DNA of 64,000 nt from DAOUAT01 sp964551735. GTDB taxonomy: Bacteria > Chloroflexota > Anaerolineae > CG2-30-64-16. The position numbers were made by a program, and so were the translations under genes. The DNA lies in the NCBI GenBank assembly GCA_964551735.1, contig CAZKEF010000009.1:1-64000 (forward strand), written 5' to 3'. The notes under the pieces are model-generated. The model did no database searches. It saw nothing but the letters and a program-made list of their open reading frames with translations, and had not been told where the DNA came from. This document shows positions 7,727 to 16,456 of this stretch, piece by piece. The first letter of the stretch is position 1; each line of letters starts with the position of its first letter.

Positions 7727-8731
7727 ATGGCGCCTTACATTATCGCCGTAGACCTGGGCGGCACCCAGATCCGCACCGCCCTGTGCGACCCGCAGGGCCA
7801 GATTTACCGCCGGATCGCCCGGCCTACAGGCGCGGCCGACGGCCCTGCGCCCGTCATCGGCCGGCTGATCGAGGCGATCAATGAGGCCATCGGCGATACG
7901 CCGGCCGAGCAGATCGTGGGCATCGGGATGGACGCGCCGGGGCCGCTCAACCCTGTGACCGGCATCGTCCTGAGCCCGCCCAACCTGCCCGGCTGGCGCC
8001 AGATCCCGCTGCGGAGCCTGATCAGCCAGCGTTTCGGCCGACCGGCCTTCCTGAACAACGACGCCAACGTGGCGGCCCTGGCCGAGAACACCTACGGCGC
8101 AGGCCGGGGTGTGCGGGACATGATCTACCTCACCGTCAGCACCGGGGTCGGCAGCGGGATCATCGCGGATGGCCGGATGGTGCAGGGGGTCAGCGGCCTG
8201 GGTGCGGAGGCCGGGCACATGATCGTTGAACCGGACGGCCCCCTCTGCAACTGCGGCCATCGCGGCTGCCTGGAGGCGTTCGCGTCGGGGACCGGCATCG
8301 CCCGCTATGCCGTCGAGCGCATCAAGGCCGGCAAGAAGACCCGCATCACCAAAATGGTGGGGGGGGACCTGGGCAAGGTCACGGCGCGGGTGGTCAACGA
8401 GGCTGCCCAACTGGGCGACAAGGTAGGCTCCCAGGCGTTTCGCCGCGCCGGCCGCTATCTGGGGATCGGCATCGCCAATCTGCTGCGGCTCTTCAACCCG
8501 CAGATGGTGGTGCTGGGCGGCAGCGTGATGAAAGCAGGACCGCTGCTGACCGAGCCGATGTGGGACGCGATCCGCGACTCGGCCCCCCGCCTCTACTGGG
8601 AGGGGCTGGCCATCGTCCCGGCCGCGCTGGGCGACGACGTGGCGCTGCTGGGTTGCATCGCCCTGGCCGTCGCCGAGCTCCGCCTCACCGGCCAATACAC
8701 CAACGCATTCTCAGACCAACCGGTTGATTAA
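7727..8731 (+). CDS. ROK-family sugar kinase (glucokinase-like)
   Basis: A 334-aa cytoplasmic kinase of the ROK family. The ATP-binding motif is AVDLGGTQIRTAL near the N-terminus. The sugar-binding ExGH motif is in GAEAGHMIVEP, followed by the ROK zinc signature CNCGHRGCLEAFASG. The catalytic Asp is in FLNNDANVAALAE. There is no helix-turn-helix, so it is an enzyme rather than a NagC-type repressor. Among two close ATGs, 7727 has the better spacing to AGGA. It phosphorylates glucose or another hexose. The next gene begins 5 bp after its stop, suggesting co-transcription. Confidence 0.92.
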   Translation: MAPYIIAVDLGGTQIRTALCDPQGQIYRRIARPTGAADGPAPVIGRLIEAINEAIGDTPAEQIVGIGMDAPGPLNPVTGIVLSPPNLPGWRQIPLRSLISQRFGRPAFLNNDANVAALAENTYGAGRGVRDMIYLTVSTGVGSGIIADGRMVQGVSGLGAEAGHMIVEPDGPLCNCGHRGCLEAFASGTGIARYAVERIKAGKKTRITKMVGGDLGKVTARVVNEAAQLGDKVGSQAFRRAGRYLGIGIANLLRLFNPQMVVLGGSVMKAGPLLTEPMWDAIRDSAPRLYWEGLAIVPAALGDDVALLGCIALAVAELRLTGQYTNAFSDQPVD

Positions 8732-8736
8732 TCACT

Positions 8737-9825
8737 ATGCACATCGCTATCATCGGACTCCCCAACAGCACCAAGACCACCGTGTTCAACGCGCTCACGC
8801 GCGGGGACCTGGAGACGGCCGCGTTCAGCTCCGGCCAGTTCGAGGTTCACAGCGCGATCGTGGACGTGCCGGATCCGCGCGTGGACCGGCTCTCCGCCAT
8901 GTTCAACCCGCGTAAGACCACCTACGCCAAAGTGACCTACGCGGACATCGCGGGCCTGGCCAAGGGCGTCAGTGAGGGGGGCTTGAGCGGGCCGCTGCTG
9001 AACACCATCAGCCAGAGCGACGCGCTGCTCCACGTGGTGCGCGCGTTCGAGGATCCTGACGTGCCGCACGCCGAAGGCAGTGTGGACCCCTGCCGCGACA
9101 TCGCGATCCTGGACGGCGAGCTGCTGCTCTCGGATCTGCTCATTGTCGAACGACGCATCGAGCGGTTGCAGGCACAACTCAAAAAGGGCGGCGACAAAAC
9201 TGTGAAGGCCGCCAACGAGGCCGAGCTGGCGCTGTTCCTGCGCCTGCACGAAATCTTGAACCAAAACATACCCCTGCGCGACATGGACCTGACCCCAGCC
9301 GAGCACAAGATGCTGCGCAACTACGGCCTGCTGACCCTAAAGCCCATTCTGGTGGTGTTGAACGTGGGGGACAACCCGCCCGGCGACGCGCTGGAGGCGC
9401 TGTGCGACTATCGCCACCGCCACACCACGGTCGCCACGCTGCAGGGCCGGCTGGAGATGGAGCTGGCGCAGATGCCGCCGGAGGAGGCGGCCGAGTTCCT
9501 GGCCGGCTACGGCATCTCCGAGCCGGGGCTGAACCGCATCATCCGGCGCAGCTACACCCTGCTGGGGCTGCACAGCTTCTTCACCGTGGGCGAGGACGAG
9601 GTGCGCGCGTGGACGATCCCGGTCGGCGCCACCGCGGTCGAGGCCGCAGGCGTCATCCACAGCGACCTGGCCCGCGGCTTCATCCGCGCCGAGGTGATCA
9701 GCTACGACGCGCTGACCGGCGCGGGCAGCCTGACGGCCGCGCGCGGCAAGGGGTTGTTGCGGCTGGAGGGCAAGGAGTACGTGGTGCAGAACGGGGATAT
9801 CCTCAATATCCGGTTCAACGTGTAA
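8737..9825 (+). CDS. YchF/Obg-like P-loop NTPase with TGS domain
   Basis: A 362-aa protein, the length of YchF. The order is P-loop domain with G3 motif DIAGLAKG, coiled-coil insertion (about residues 120-190), then C-terminal TGS domain (AWTIPVGATAVEAAGVIHSDLARGFIRAEVI is typical; quoted here only as a region around residues 290-320). The family binds ATP and associates with ribosomes. Odd: the P-loop reads GLPNSTKTT instead of the usual GLPNVGKST, so the glycine before the lysine is replaced by threonine. The G4 position is LNVGD rather than NKxD/NVxE. This may be a divergent paralogue with weakened nucleotide binding. Confidence 0.85.
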   Translation: MHIAIIGLPNSTKTTVFNALTRGDLETAAFSSGQFEVHSAIVDVPDPRVDRLSAMFNPRKTTYAKVTYADIAGLAKGVSEGGLSGPLLNTISQSDALLHVVRAFEDPDVPHAEGSVDPCRDIAILDGELLLSDLLIVERRIERLQAQLKKGGDKTVKAANEAELALFLRLHEILNQNIPLRDMDLTPAEHKMLRNYGLLTLKPILVVLNVGDNPPGDALEALCDYRHRHTTVATLQGRLEMELAQMPPEEAAEFLAGYGISEPGLNRIIRRSYTLLGLHSFFTVGEDEVRAWTIPVGATAVEAAGVIHSDLARGFIRAEVISYDALTGAGSLTAARGKGLLRLEGKEYVVQNGDILNIRFNV

Positions 9826-9902
9826 GAATAGCAGCCCACATGTCACTCTGAGACACTCAATGCCGCGGCGCGCCATGCGTTCCCGCAAGGAACTTTCACC
9901 TG

Positions 9903-10682
9903 TCATGCACTGATCCCGCCATGCCCTGGTATGTGAAACCCCCGCTTCGCGAATTGATCCAGGATCTCCTGCGGCAGAGCGTGCCACTGTCCCGCCTTGC
10001 GCGAAATATGCTCGGTCCAGCTATAGGTGTCGTAGTTGAAGGTCTCCCGCCGCTCCCCTTCCAGCGGGATCTTGGCGCGCTGCCGGCGGTAGTAATCTTG
10101 CGCCAGGTAGCCTTCGTCCATGACCCGCATGGCCTCCTGCACCGCTGCGTCATCCAGTTCCGGGTAGGCGTCCTCGAACAGGGTGAACGCCAGGGGGTAA
10201 CGGGGCCGCGGGGGGCGTTCCTCGGCCGGATAGCCCATGGCCAGTTGCACCAGCGGGAAGACGCGCGGGGGCAGCTTGTACTCGGCCGCGATCTTGTCCG
10301 CGATGTAGGGCGCCCAGCCCAGGAAGCAACTGCCCAGGCCCAGGCTCTCCGCGGCGATCACCATGTTTTCGCCCACCAACGTGGCGTCTTGCAGGCCGAA
10401 GAGCAGCAGCGACAGGTCGTTGGAGACCACGGCCCACCCCCGCTGCGCCATGACCAGTTCGTGCCGGTGCGAGTCCACGCAAATTGTGAAGAGGAGCGGC
10501 GCGCGGAACGGGTTGCGGCCCGCGTGCCGCTTCAAGAGCACGCTGCACATCTGATAGGCGAAAGGCGCCTGCTGGCCCGCGCGTACGATAGTCTCCACGG
10601 CCTCGTCAGACGGCTGCTCGGCCCGGTATTTGCGGATGGACTTGCGGTTCAGAAGGGTTTCGAGTACAGGATTGGTCAGCAT
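9903..10682 (-). CDS. Nitroreductase-family FMN oxidoreductase
   Basis: A 259-aa member of the NfsA/NfsB-like superfamily, using FMN and NAD(P)H to reduce nitro compounds or quinones. The FMN phosphate-binding motif RKSIRKYRAEQPSDE is at the N-terminus, and GLGSCFLGW plus QLAMGYPAEE occur in the expected C-terminal half. A C-terminal extension (YSWTEHISRKAGQW...) is shared with the nitroreductase at 63.1 kb. The ATG at 10682 is preceded by GGAGG; the longer frame to 10700 is not supported. The physiological substrate is unknown. It converges with the YchF-like gene. Confidence 0.88.
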   Translation of the reverse strand: MLTNPVLETLLNRKSIRKYRAEQPSDEAVETIVRAGQQAPFAYQMCSVLLKRHAGRNPFRAPLLFTICVDSHRHELVMAQRGWAVVSNDLSLLLFGLQDATLVGENMVIAAESLGLGSCFLGWAPYIADKIAAEYKLPPRVFPLVQLAMGYPAEERPPRPRYPLAFTLFEDAYPELDDAAVQEAMRVMDEGYLAQDYYRRQRAKIPLEGERRETFNYDTYSWTEHISRKAGQWHALPQEILDQFAKRGFHIPGHGGISA

Positions 10683-10800
10683 AGGATCCTCCAAAGGCAA
10701 TTCTCAGGGATCACCTGACCCCAAAAGGGGACGCGGACGAGCGCGGATGAACGCGGATCGTACATCGCACATCGTACATTGCACATTCGCTTATCCGTTC

Positions 10801-13662
10801 TCATCCGTTGCCTCCCCTCGCTAAATTCAACCCCAACAACCGCGCCAGGATCTCCTCGTCGCTCAGGTCGTGCGGCCAGCCGTAGGCGTCAAGCACCGCG
10901 GCGTCGAGCTTCCGGTGCGCCAGGTCGAGCCAGGTGGGCCGGGCGTTGTAGAGGCTGGTCAGCGAGCGCCGCTTAAGCTCCGCCGCGTCCGCAGCGGGGG
11001 GATGCAGCCACGCGTCCCGCTGCGCGACCAGCGCCCGCGCGGCCGCAGCCACCGCTTCGACCCGCGGGTCGCCCGTCGGCTCCTGCCCCGGCGGCCAGGG
11101 GAAGGGGAAGGTCTCGAAGGTGGTGGTGGGGGTGTAGCGGAAGCCGCTCTCGGCCTCGCGCAACTGCGTGCCCATCGCTCGCGCCCAGAGCTCGTGGACG
11201 CAGGAGTGAAGGATGCCGAAAAAGTAGTCGTCGGAACGAGCAAAGACAATCAAGAGGTTAGCAGGCAACACCTCGGCCGACATCCAACAAAAGAAGAAGT
11301 GCTTGGAGACCATCGAGGTGCCAATGTATCGTTTCAGCGGCTTCAAGGCGGCGCGCATGTCGGGCCTGGGGCGCTCGTGTAACCACCACTGACTGATTGT
11401 CGAACGCTGATTGACTCGTTTTGGCTTGACGTTAGTCAACACATACTCGAACGGCGCCTCGTATAAGGCAGCCTCTTCCATCGGCGTCCCCACCCCGAAA
11501 TCAATGATCCAAACGTTGCGCGACCCCTGGTTCAAGTCCATGCCATTGAAATACGGACGCAAAACATCGCTGTTCGGCCGGCCGTTGGGGTTGAGCGGCA
11601 GCGCCAACCATTCTTGTGCTTTGTTCGCCGGAATATCGAACGGACCGGCGGGCGTTACGCCCATAAACGACAATCCCAGGTTTTCAGGCAAACGTTTGGC
11701 GCGCGTCAAGTCAATGGCCGCGGTGAGGTTGCTGTTGATCAACTTGACGTGATGACCATCGAGTTCTCGCACCACTTCGTTGCCACCATCGAACCCCACC
11801 ATCGAGACATGTACAGTTGCGCCATCCAACACCCAATTCCGATCCGATTGCGCCCAAAATATGTCGCCGGTCTCCTTGATATGCTCCAACACCTTGCGGT
11901 TTGCCCCGCCGCGGATCGCCTGCGTCGCCAGCAATCCAGCCCGCTTCGCCTTTCCCGTCGCAATCTGCGTCCGCGCCTTCTCGAACCAATAGCATACCAG
12001 GTCAGCTTCGCGCGGCACACGTCCATTGTACAATGCAAACAGCGCATCCACGTAGGTATCCCCCAACTCGGACCGCAGCCGCTTGCCGCCCAAAAACGGC
12101 GGATTCCCGATAATCACATCCGCCGCCGGCCACTCCGGCTCCCCTGCCCCTCCGCTCCCCTGCGCCCCCTCCCCCTCTCCCCTGCTCAACACCGCGTCCA
12201 TCAACCGGATCGCCTGCAGCGGCTTCAGGATCGGCTCTTCCGGCAGCCCGAACCCATTCTCGCGCAGCCATTGAATGTAGCCGATCCAGATAGTAGCCTG
12301 CGCCAGCTCGTACGCGTAGGGGTTGATCTCGATGCCGTGGAGCTGTGCGGGGGAGATCAACGGGAAGCCGAGCGTGTCGCCCAGGCCCGCGGCCAGGGTG
12401 ATGACCTCCTTCTCCAGGTCGAGCAGCAGCCGCAGCGCCACGTAGAGGAAGTTGCCGCTGCCGCACGCGGCGTCCAACACCTGGACGGCCGCCAGCTCCT
12501 CGCGGAAGCCTCGCAGCAGGCCGAAGAGCTCCGCCTCGATGGTGGCGCGCTGCTTCGCCCGTCTGGCGGCTGTAGGGGCAGGTCTTGCACCCGCCCCCTG
12601 GGCAGGTGCAAGACCTGCCCCTACAAGGGCGCGTTTTTCTGCCAGCGCCAGAGCCTTGCCCTTGACCGCATCCCACCGCCGGCGCAGCGGGGCCATCAGC
12701 ACCGGCTCCACGATCAGCAGGATGTCCTCCTCGCCGGTGTAGTGCGCGCCGAGCTGCGAGCGCTTGCCGGGGTCCAGGCTGCGCTCGAACAGGGTGCCCA
12801 GGATCGAGGGCTTGATGGCCGACCAATCCAGCCGGCTCACCTCCGCCAGGATGCGGCGGCTGTCGCTGTCCAGGGCCAGCGCGGTGTCATCATCGAACAG
12901 CCCGCCGTCCACGTGGGGGATCACCTCCGCGCCGAACGTGCCGCCCGCCGCCATGGCCGCGAAAAGCTGGCGCAACTGCCCGGCCAGCACCTGGCTGGTG
13001 CGCCCCGGTCCCGTCACCAGGCGGGTGAAGAGCCCCTTGGGCAGGATGTTGGCATCCTCCGCGAACAGGCAGAAGAGCAGGCGGATCAGGAAGTGCGCGG
13101 TCGCGTGCGGGTCGTTGCCGTAGCGCTGCAAGAGCTGGGCCAGCCGGCCAAACTGCCGCGCGGCCTCCTCGGTCACCTGCTGCGGCGTCTGGCTGGGGCG
13201 CAGCGCGTCGGGGTTGGTGAACGCGGCGCGCAAGAGCTCCAGCCGGGCCGGGTCCAGCAGGTCTTCCAGCGCCAGCTCGTGCACCTGCTTGGCGGTGTTG
13301 GTGAAGTTGGTGTGGATGATGATGCGCCCCACGTCGCTGACGATCAGCAGCGGCGGGTTCAGCAGCGACTCGCGATACTGGAGCAGTTGCGCATAAGCCT
13401 TGTCCAGGTTGGCGTGGCCACCCTTGTACTCCCACGCGAAATGGCCCGTCTTCCAGACGTCGGCCCAGCCCTGACCGCCGGCCGTCTTGCTGGCGCCCGC
13501 CTCGAAGGTGAACCACGTGCCGGCCGGGTCGGCCTCGGCCGGCGTGGCGTGGCCCAGCAGGCGACACAGGTCAAGGAAGTGTTCCTGGGACGACGCGCGC
13601 TCACGCAGGGTGGACTGCTGCCACTTGGCGACGAAGGCCTGGGGGGTGATGGGTGGGGTCAT
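10801..13662 (-). CDS. MmeI-like type IIG restriction-methylase (class I SAM DNA methyltransferase)
   Basis: A 953-aa single-chain enzyme of the MmeI/DRM-methylase type that methylates adenine and often also cuts DNA. The N-terminal ~180 residues include a nuclease-like region (FAWEYKGGHANLDKAYAQL, the E-x-K part of a PD-ExK site). The methyltransferase core has motif I LDAACGSGNFL (about residue 394) and motif IV NPPF (about residue 519). The C-terminal third is the target-recognition/spacer region. A 21-bp-arm palindrome is inserted in frame at residues ~346-364. A low-complexity Gly/Glu stretch precedes NPPF. It lies 77 bp after the CHAT/metallopeptidase operon on the same strand. Confidence 0.85.
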   Translation of the reverse strand: MTPPITPQAFVAKWQQSTLRERASSQEHFLDLCRLLGHATPAEADPAGTWFTFEAGASKTAGGQGWADVWKTGHFAWEYKGGHANLDKAYAQLLQYRESLLNPPLLIVSDVGRIIIHTNFTNTAKQVHELALEDLLDPARLELLRAAFTNPDALRPSQTPQQVTEEAARQFGRLAQLLQRYGNDPHATAHFLIRLLFCLFAEDANILPKGLFTRLVTGPGRTSQVLAGQLRQLFAAMAAGGTFGAEVIPHVDGGLFDDDTALALDSDSRRILAEVSRLDWSAIKPSILGTLFERSLDPGKRSQLGAHYTGEEDILLIVEPVLMAPLRRRWDAVKGKALALAEKRALVGAGLAPAQGAGARPAPTAARRAKQRATIEAELFGLLRGFREELAAVQVLDAACGSGNFLYVALRLLLDLEKEVITLAAGLGDTLGFPLISPAQLHGIEINPYAYELAQATIWIGYIQWLRENGFGLPEEPILKPLQAIRLMDAVLSRGEGEGAQGSGGAGEPEWPAADVIIGNPPFLGGKRLRSELGDTYVDALFALYNGRVPREADLVCYWFEKARTQIATGKAKRAGLLATQAIRGGANRKVLEHIKETGDIFWAQSDRNWVLDGATVHVSMVGFDGGNEVVRELDGHHVKLINSNLTAAIDLTRAKRLPENLGLSFMGVTPAGPFDIPANKAQEWLALPLNPNGRPNSDVLRPYFNGMDLNQGSRNVWIIDFGVGTPMEEAALYEAPFEYVLTNVKPKRVNQRSTISQWWLHERPRPDMRAALKPLKRYIGTSMVSKHFFFCWMSAEVLPANLLIVFARSDDYFFGILHSCVHELWARAMGTQLREAESGFRYTPTTTFETFPFPWPPGQEPTGDPRVEAVAAAARALVAQRDAWLHPPAADAAELKRRSLTSLYNARPTWLDLAHRKLDAAVLDAYGWPHDLSDEEILARLLGLNLARGGNG
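12571..12625. repeat. 55-bp palindromic element inside the methylase gene
   Basis: Perfect 21-bp inverted arms (12571-12591 and 12605-12625) start TGTAGGGGCAGGTCTTGCAC and enclose a 13-nt centre. The element is read in frame as an Ala/Gly/Pro-rich peptide between the end of an alpha-helical spacer and methylase motif I. Its ends GTAGGGGC/GCCCCTAC are shared with the intergenic element at 53243-53298. Confidence 0.85.
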
Positions 13663-13739
13663 CGGCTGCCCTCAACATTGGATGGCGCGGATTGTAGCAT
13701 AGGGGATGTTGAGGGGCAAGCCGATAACTGGATAAGGCG

Positions 13740-14573
13740 CTAACAACTTATGCCACGACAGCGCGCCCAGCAATTGACTTGCTGCCAGAAAGTGCTGGCG
13801 CTGCCGCATTGCAGCACCCGACAGCACAGATAACGTTGCTGCTGCGGACCGGACCCTCCGCCCGGATCATTCGTGAACACATACAACTTCCACTGGCTCC
13901 CACCTGACCCATCAGGCTCCTCTACCAGCATCTGATCAATCCAGACCTTGAGTTTTCTGGGTTCGGCGTAGGCATCACGTGCGGCCAGCAAAGCGGTCAT
14001 GGTTGTCAATGGCTCCATTCCCCAGGTGAAAGACACCACGTGCGACAGCTCAGCCACATGTGCGATTGAGGCCGTGTGCCACACGCCATCAAGCCCTCTT
14101 TCTTTCTGGGTTTCTTCCCACGCCAACGACATCCCCGATGCGGGGTAGGCAGTGAACACAATCCAGGTGATGGGCGTAGTTGCTTGCAGCGTCGTGAACG
14201 CATCGGTGATGACCCTGCCCAGGGCCAGGCGCGGGATGCCAGCCATTGAGATGAAGCCATCCTCAAGCGCAGCCAACAGCGCATCCGCAGATACCTCGAA
14301 AGCCGAAGGCGCCAGCGAGAACTGCCGCTCATCGGTGATGCGCGAACGCGATAAGTAGAAGTCGTCGGCAGCCGACAGCGTCAACGTATACTCCGTGACC
14401 GTCATCGGTTCACTAGTGGTCACCGGTATCGTGACTGTAACGTCAGGTGTCGGCGTGGCCGCAGCAGATGACGGCACACCACCATCTGGCTCAGGCACCG
14501 CAACGCACGAAACAATCAGCGCGAGCGAAAGAACAAGGCACACGCCACCCAGCACCAAAGCCCTCCTCAGCAT
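13740..14573 (-). CDS. Hypothetical lipoprotein of the CHAT operon
   Basis: A 277-aa protein with a lipoprotein signal peptide: MLRRALVLGGVCLVLSLALI followed by the lipobox IVSC. A Thr/Pro/Val-rich spacer of ~35 residues follows, then a folded region without a recognised domain. The C-terminal ~40 residues are unusually Cys/Gln-rich (QRYLCCRVLQC, CWARCRGISC), unlike the rest, which could mean a frameshift near 13850. The ATG at 14573 is preceded by GGGAGG. It starts 32 bp after the metallopeptidase stop and is probably the last gene of the CHAT operon. Function unknown. Confidence 0.7.
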   Translation of the reverse strand: MLRRALVLGGVCLVLSLALIVSCVAVPEPDGGVPSSAAATPTPDVTVTIPVTTSEPMTVTEYTLTLSAADDFYLSRSRITDERQFSLAPSAFEVSADALLAALEDGFISMAGIPRLALGRVITDAFTTLQATTPITWIVFTAYPASGMSLAWEETQKERGLDGVWHTASIAHVAELSHVVSFTWGMEPLTTMTALLAARDAYAEPRKLKVWIDQMLVEEPDGSGGSQWKLYVFTNDPGGGSGPQQQRYLCCRVLQCGSASTFWQQVNCWARCRGISC

Positions 14574-14605
14574 AGCGACCTCCCGGCAATACCTGCCTTG
14601 TAGCC

Positions 14606-16435
14606 TCACACGATAAGACCCGTCCCCCTGAGGACTTCCCGCACCGTCGCCACCGGACCGTACTGCTCAGTGGGATCCAACAGAGCGCTCAACATGATCT
14701 GTTTGCTGTCAATCGGGCCGGCCAGGCTCGCCACCGCTTTCAGGATCAGATGGTCCGCATCAATGCCAGGCGTCTGTTTCAACTTCCAAAACACATGCGC
14801 CCACCACATGCCTCCCTGGTAGATCACGCCGGCCGGATCTGGCGGGGTGTCGGCCGGCCGCAGCGATGCAGCCTCGAGTTTCCGGAGATCTCCCCAGTCC
14901 GCGTGGGCAAACTCCGACCAAATGGCATTATCGGCAAACGAGCAAGCATAGTAGAACGCCAGGCCTTCGTCCAACTGCCTGGTCTGGGACTCCTTGCGAT
15001 CGCCCATATTCTTGTACTCAAACGCTATCGTCTTGAGGAAGCGCGAAATGGCGTGTGTGAATTCATGGCTGATCAAATCGCCATCCAGGCCTGGCTCTTG
15101 CACCGCGGGTGTCGGGGGCATTGTGGACGGGTTGGCCGGCATCCCGCGCCCCAGGTGAACGGTACGGGTCTGGTAGTCATACTCCCCCCCGGCAACCTCA
15201 TCATCGAGACTCGCGGCGATAGACGCGGTTGGAGCTACCGAGCCAGGTGGGAGCAGGGCTATTGCGGCCTGCAGCGACAGATCGCTCAATACCTGACTAT
15301 ACTTTTCCTGAGCCTGATAAAGATGGTAGAAGCTGTTGGCTGTGAGCAGACGTCGAGCTGTCATCTCGGCAGAATCCCCTGGATTCGCCTGGCCAGGATC
15401 TGCGAAACGGCCGCCCACGATCGTCACCCTTTCTGCGTTGGCGATGCCAGCGCCGCTGCCAAAGTCCAGAACCACATCTTCCAAGTGCGCCACCGCTGCA
15501 TCTTGCGGTGTCGCGAACACCTTCGTGTGCAGGGTTGAACCAATGCGCGTTCGCTCCAGGCTGAGTACCTGGTAGGAGTCTGCATCAATCAGGGCTAACC
15601 AGCGCCGTTTCTGACGGTCAACCAACACCGTGCGCCAGATGGAACGATAGGAACCTGACCGGGGTTCGACCGGTTCCTCGTTCAGCCGCTGACTTTGCGA
15701 GGGGAGAAAAGGCAAGATCCAGCGATCCGCCAGCCATCCTTCATTGATGGACTCACGGCGAAGATCAAGCGGCGCTTCGCAGGTGATGGCTTCGCGTGCC
15801 TCCGAGAAGTCAGCAAGATCAACAAGTTCGAGCACCGCTGACGCATTTGATGCCTGCGCCAGTTTGTGCGGCCACGCCAGGTCCCAGGTGAACGCATCCA
15901 ATCGGCCAGCAGGAACAGAGGAGAGCGTATTTGCCACAAAGGTCAGGCGGCGATGGGAGTATGTGCAGGTCACAGCGCTGCCGTAAACCGGCACACCCTC
16001 CCGGTTCGTTTGTCGCCATTCGATCTGATGGATGCCGGGGCGCCATTGATAGACGCGCGCGGTCTGGACATCTACAGCTTCCTGCACGCCCGCCAGCATG
16101 AGTTCATTGTTCCTGAGGAAAGCCCACGAGGCTTCGCGGAAATCACCGGCTGCGGGCTCAGCCAGATTGCCGTACAGGTAAGATGGCAAGCCTCTGTCCC
16201 GATCGAGGCCGATCCAAGGACGATCGCGTTGCACATAGAAATCCTGTAACGCTTTGAAGGCGCCAGCAGCGTCAACCGGTTGAAACGGGGACGGGCCGAG
16301 GTCCACCCACTGCGGCTCAGGGGCCGGTTCGAAGATCTCCCACGGTGTAATGAGCTGGTCTGCCGGGAACTCTGCTTGAAACTGGTCGTCGCCCCCAAAA
16401 CGATAGGTCATGAAGTCCGAGTCAATAATCCTCAT
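14606..16435 (-). CDS. Thermolysin-like (M4-type gluzincin) metallopeptidase without signal peptide
   Basis: A 609-aa protein. The zinc site is HEFTH at residues 457-461 with a downstream glutamate at residue 490 in DEGLAFYY, the HExxH...E arrangement of gluzincins such as thermolysin. The first ~330 residues look like the propeptide (FTP/PepSY-like) region of M4 enzymes. There is no signal peptide or membrane segment, unlike classical secreted M4 peptidases. It begins 21 bp after the stop of the CHAT-STAND gene. It may be cytoplasmic and could be a zymogen whose propeptide is removed by its CHAT-protease neighbour; that link is inference only. Confidence 0.8.
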   Translation of the reverse strand: MRIIDSDFMTYRFGGDDQFQAEFPADQLITPWEIFEPAPEPQWVDLGPSPFQPVDAAGAFKALQDFYVQRDRPWIGLDRDRGLPSYLYGNLAEPAAGDFREASWAFLRNNELMLAGVQEAVDVQTARVYQWRPGIHQIEWRQTNREGVPVYGSAVTCTYSHRRLTFVANTLSSVPAGRLDAFTWDLAWPHKLAQASNASAVLELVDLADFSEAREAITCEAPLDLRRESINEGWLADRWILPFLPSQSQRLNEEPVEPRSGSYRSIWRTVLVDRQKRRWLALIDADSYQVLSLERTRIGSTLHTKVFATPQDAAVAHLEDVVLDFGSGAGIANAERVTIVGGRFADPGQANPGDSAEMTARRLLTANSFYHLYQAQEKYSQVLSDLSLQAAIALLPPGSVAPTASIAASLDDEVAGGEYDYQTRTVHLGRGMPANPSTMPPTPAVQEPGLDGDLISHEFTHAISRFLKTIAFEYKNMGDRKESQTRQLDEGLAFYYACSFADNAIWSEFAHADWGDLRKLEAASLRPADTPPDPAGVIYQGGMWWAHVFWKLKQTPGIDADHLILKAVASLAGPIDSKQIMLSALLDPTEQYGPVATVREVLRGTGLIV

Positions 16436-16456
16436 CTTTCCCTCCTGGTGATCACA

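Noticed and set aside
7727..8731. NagC/Mlc-type transcriptional repressor
   Set aside because: ROK fold is present but there is no N-terminal helix-turn-helix.
11614..13743. 709-aa ORF on the plus strand opposite the methylase gene
   Set aside because: It is an antisense shadow in GC-rich DNA: composition is Gln/Arg/His/Leu-rich without domains, while the minus strand has full methylase motifs.
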